A stretch of DNA of 10,171 nucleotides from Larix sibirica (Eukaryota; Streptophyta; Pinopsida; Pinales; Pinaceae). The stretch covers positions 28,617 to 38,787 of the forward strand of contig NWUY0300011078.1 in NCBI GenBank assembly GCA_004151065.3, given 5' to 3'. Within the stretch, counting starts at the first letter, position 1, and each line of letters opens with the position of its first letter. Below, piece after piece: positions 7,367 to 10,171 of this stretch. Below the pieces are notes generated by a model that was not told the origin of the DNA, did not search any database, and saw only the letters and a program-made list of their open reading frames with translations. The translations under genes were made by a program, and so were the position numbers.

Positions 7367-10171
7367 ATGAAGATAATCTCCTGGAATGTAAGAGGCATCA
7401 ACGGTCTTACCAAACACAAAATGTTGCACATGAAGATAATCCAAGAAAATCCCTCAATGATCCCCATTCAAGAAACCAAATGTAGCGGCAGTAGTCTAGC
7501 GACCCTCATGGCGCGTCTTTGGAAAGGTTGTGAAGCAGCAGTAGTAGATGAAAATGGAGCCTCAAGAGGCCTTGCGCTTGTTTGGAGCCCCCAAGAGGTA
7601 AACCTCAATGATTTTCTCGTTACAAGAAACTCAATTTCATCCTCCTTTCATGTTTCAAGAACCTACTTTCATGGGAACCTCTCTAATGTTTATGGACCCC
7701 AATCCTCAGAGTAGAAAATAAACCTCCTCGATTATCTAGAATGGTACAGGTTCACCTTCCCTAGAGAACCTTAGATTCTAATTGTGGATTTCAACATCAT
7801 CACCAACCTCCAGGAGAAAAAAGGCAGGCATTGTATCTTATCCTAGGAAGATGCAAGAATCAAGGCCTTCATATATAATAATAAGCTGGTGGAAGCTGAA
7901 ACAACCAATGGGATCTTTACTTGGAACAATCGAAGAGGGGGAGCCAACCAAATTGCTTCAAAACTTGAACGATTCCTGATCTCTGAGGACATAATAGATT
8001 CGTGAATGAATTTGATAGCTATGGTTCTTCCTTATGTAGGCTCAAATCATTGGACCATCATCCTAAAGTGGCATGGGGAAAAAACCTACCTAAAGCGTCC
8101 TTTCCGGTTTGAAATTTTTTGGATATCACACCCTGATTTTCAAGAAACAATTAAAAACTAATGGACGAGTTTCCAAATCTTAGGTGCCTCCAAGATGTAT
8201 AGGCTTCAGCAGAACCTGCAAATTTGGAATAAGAACATGTTTGGCAACATCATTACAGCCAAAACATCCCTAGACCAGAAAATTGACTCTCTCCAACAAC
8301 AAATGATCAATGAAGGACGCACAAAGGAAAGAACCAAAAGGGAAACAAAGATTCAAGATTAACTAGAGGAACACTACAAGAAAGAGGAGACCCTCTAGAA
8401 TAAATTGGTTAAAGGAGGGGAGGCGCAATACTATTTTTTTTCATCGCTCTACCATACAACATAGACAGCACAACAAAATCAACACTATAAAGAAAACAGA
8501 TGGCTCTAGGGTGGAAACACATGAGGAGATCGAGAAAGAGATGGTTGTACTTGTCTTCTACAAGAACCTACTGCTTGAAGACACTCCAAACATAATTCGA
8601 ACCATAGATAAGGTCGCCACTCACATCCCCTCAATCATTACGGAGGAGAAAAACTCTACGCATAAGCGGCCCATTACCCCTTTGGAGGTTGAAATGGTTG
8701 TTCAACAAAAGGTTGAAGGAAAAGCTCTAGGTCCTGATGGCTTCACTGTTTACTTTTTCATCACTGCTGGGATCTTCTAAAGAAAGAAATATGGGAGATA
8801 GTGGAAGAATCACACAAAAAACAGTGGGTCCTTCCATCGTTCAATGCCACCTTCCTCAGACTCATCCCAAAGGAGGCGAACGCTACTTCACCAAGTAAGT
8901 ACAGACCCATATATCTCTGCAATGTTATTTACAAAATCAGTTTAAAAGTTGTTTCCAATTTCCTTAAACCTCTCCTCCCCCTCCTCATCTCCTCAGAGAA
9001 AACTGGCTATGTGGAAGGTAGACAAATCATGTACGGAATCATCCTGGCATATGAGGTCATCCTAACACATAAGGTCATTCACTCTTTAAAAACCTCCAAA
9101 AAATAAGGCATGCTTCTTAAGCTTGATTTCTCTAAAGCTTTTGACAAAAGAATTTGGGACTATATTGAAAGGATCCTCCTTGCATTTGGCTTTGCTCCTT
9201 CTTGGACCAAATGGGTTTTATCTTTGATCTCAACTCCTTTTTAATCCATTCTTTTCAATGGCACTCCATCGGCTACCTTTTCCCCTTCTAGAGGAATTCG
9301 TCAAGGAGACCCCCTCTCCCCCTTTCTCTTCATCCTTATGGAAGAATGACTATGACGGAAGAATGACTATGACACATGCTCAAGTCTAATTGTTCTACGA
9401 GTCTCCTCAAGGTCCTTAATTTGAATAACAACCCTCCACTTATACACTAACACTTTGTTGATGGCAATCTTCTATTGGGTCACCCCTCTTTGCAAGAAGA
9501 ACGAACCCTACACTACATTTTTGAAGTGTTCTATGATGCCTCAAGAACCACCATAAACCTTGAAAAGTCCCATATATTCTTTTTCAATACTCATGTCATC
9601 ACTTAGAGGACCATTCCCACAATTATGGGATTCACCATCGCTTCCCTCCCCTCTAAATATTTGGGATCCCCTCTAACATATACAACCATTAAACACTCAT
9701 CTTGGTGGGAACTTCTTGACAAATTGGATTAAAAGCTCTCTTCTTGGACATTCAGGTCCCTCAATGTACCTGGGTGTATTATCCTCATCAAATATGCTCT
9801 TCAAGCTATGCCTCTATACCTCTTTTCTGTCCTTGCAACTCCAAAATGGGTCGTAAAAGCTATCAGAAAACTACAATGCACCTTTCTTTGGGGAGGTGAC
9901 AAAAACCACCTCAAATGGTCTCTTGTAAAATGGTACACGGCCTGCATGCCTAAATCGGAGGGTGTCTTGGACCTGAGAGATCCGACCAAAAGAAATGAAT
10001 TTTTGAGAGACAAAATTTGGTGGAATTGGGTAACAAAAAATTTAACTCCTTTGGCCCAATTATGGAAAAAATAAGCTCCTAGTTGGGACCCACGGGAAGT
10101 AATCCACTTCAACCTCCCCACCCATTTCTCTCTCATTTGGAATGCTGCAAACTCTCAAAGGTATCTGGTTC
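7367..10171 (+). pseudogene. LINE ORF2 (endonuclease and reverse transcriptase), broken and partial
   Basis: ATG at 7367 starts MKIISWNVRGINGLTK, the usual L1 endonuclease opening. Further endonuclease marks are QETK (about 7469), VYGPQ, DFN (7787), FTWNNRRGG (about 7916) and SNHW (8042), where the catalytic motif is normally SDH. The reverse transcriptase follows: KALGPDGF (8721), FLRLIPKE, YRPIYLCNVIYKI, TGYVEGRQI, motif A LKLDFSKAFD (9119-9145), motif [15 protein letters not shown], motif C FVDG (9454-9465) instead of F-x-DD, then SKYLG and the connector LVKW...WWNWV. Frame 2 stops: 7712, 7772, 7844, 8003, 8159, 8360, 8396. A small deletion near 8396-8400 moves to frame 3, a missing T at 8754-8758 returns to frame 2 (stops 9104, 9242, 9347), and a 17-bp duplication moves to frame 1 (stops 9364, 9370, 9448, 9604, 9730, 10072), which then stays open to the edge. 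Confidence 0.93.
9340..9373 (+). repeat. Perfect 17-bp tandem duplication inside LINE ORF2
   Basis: GGAAGAATGACTATGAC occurs at 9340-9356 and again at 9357-9373 with no difference. Seventeen is not a multiple of three, and reverse-transcriptase homology indeed changes from frame 2 before it to frame 1 after it, with no residues missing. The duplication is therefore sufficient to explain this frameshift. Both copies carry the same two TGA codons in phase with their own frame. Confidence 0.95.

Larger units (their letters stand above)
6290..10171 (+). mobile_element. Decayed L1-type LINE retrotransposon, 3' end outside window
   Basis: The order is diagnostic of plant non-LTR L1-clade elements: an ORF1 with a DUF4283-like RNA-binding region and CCHC knuckle, then an ORF2 with apurinic-type endonuclease, reverse transcriptase and the plant LINE connector region. 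Transposition in this family is by target-primed reverse transcription. No LTR, protease or integrase is seen, which rules out LTR elements. ORF1 lacks its N-terminal part, which suits 5' truncation on insertion or decay. ORF2 is still in progress at the right edge, so the 3' zinc region, UTR and tail are not visible. Stops and frameshifts throughout make it non-autonomous and dead. Confidence 0.95.

Noticed and set aside
7204-7485. Plus-strand frame-1 open frame of 93 codons
   Set aside because: Its second half overlaps the start of ORF2 out of frame. Its first part might hold the end of ORF1 after a further shift, but I could not show it.
7782-7979. Plus-strand open frame in frame 3
   Set aside because: The endonuclease residues (DFN, FTWNNRRGG) are in frame 2 over the same bases, so this is an out-of-frame shadow.
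9801-10136. Minus-strand open frame of 111 codons
   Set aside because: It is the exact antisense of the LINE connector region, which reads convincingly on the plus strand.
1-10171. CRISPR array, tRNA, rRNA, or bacterial or viral gene clusters
   Set aside because: No regularly spaced repeats with unique spacers, no cloverleaf or rRNA-like segments, and no operon-like gene packing were found.

Overview
This window reads as nuclear DNA of a seed plant. It is AT-rich, has no bacterial-type gene packing, and holds a plant L1-type LINE and a plant-specific Dof zinc-finger gene, both decayed. The style of the LINE (DUF4283-type ORF1 with a CCHC knuckle, then an ORF2 with endonuclease and reverse transcriptase) and the loose, repeat-rich spacing would suit a conifer or other gymnosperm. 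That last point is recall and inference, not proof.

Layout. Bases 1-1560 are non-coding and hold a possible TATA box (191-198), a degenerate tandem repeat (about 683-1020) and a diverged 69-bp tandem duplication (1415-1548). Bases 1562-1888 hold an open frame of about 108 codons of unknown origin. Bases 1889-5242 are mostly AT-rich intergenic DNA. Within them, on the minus strand at 3643-3894, is an exon-like fragment preceded by a good splice acceptor, and a copy of its acceptor/exon edge lies 979 bp away at 2874-2921. Short tandem duplications sit at 4363-4412 and 5049-5114.

Bases 5243-6199 on the minus strand are a broken Dof transcription-factor gene. Its signature zinc-finger core can be read across three frame segments, but one zinc-binding cysteine has become tyrosine, and there are four internal stops and two frameshifts. 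From about 6290 to the right edge lies a dead LINE on the plus strand. ORF1 (to about 7271) and ORF2 (from 7367, running off the window) are both recognisable end to end, but with many stops and several frameshifts. One frameshift is fully explained by a 17-bp tandem duplication at 9340-9373.

No gene in the window looks able to make a full-length product, and no new biological system was found. The most informative points are the unlabelled Dof pseudogene, the head-to-head LINE beside its start, the datable 17-bp duplication, and the unidentified exon-like fragment with its duplicated splice edge.
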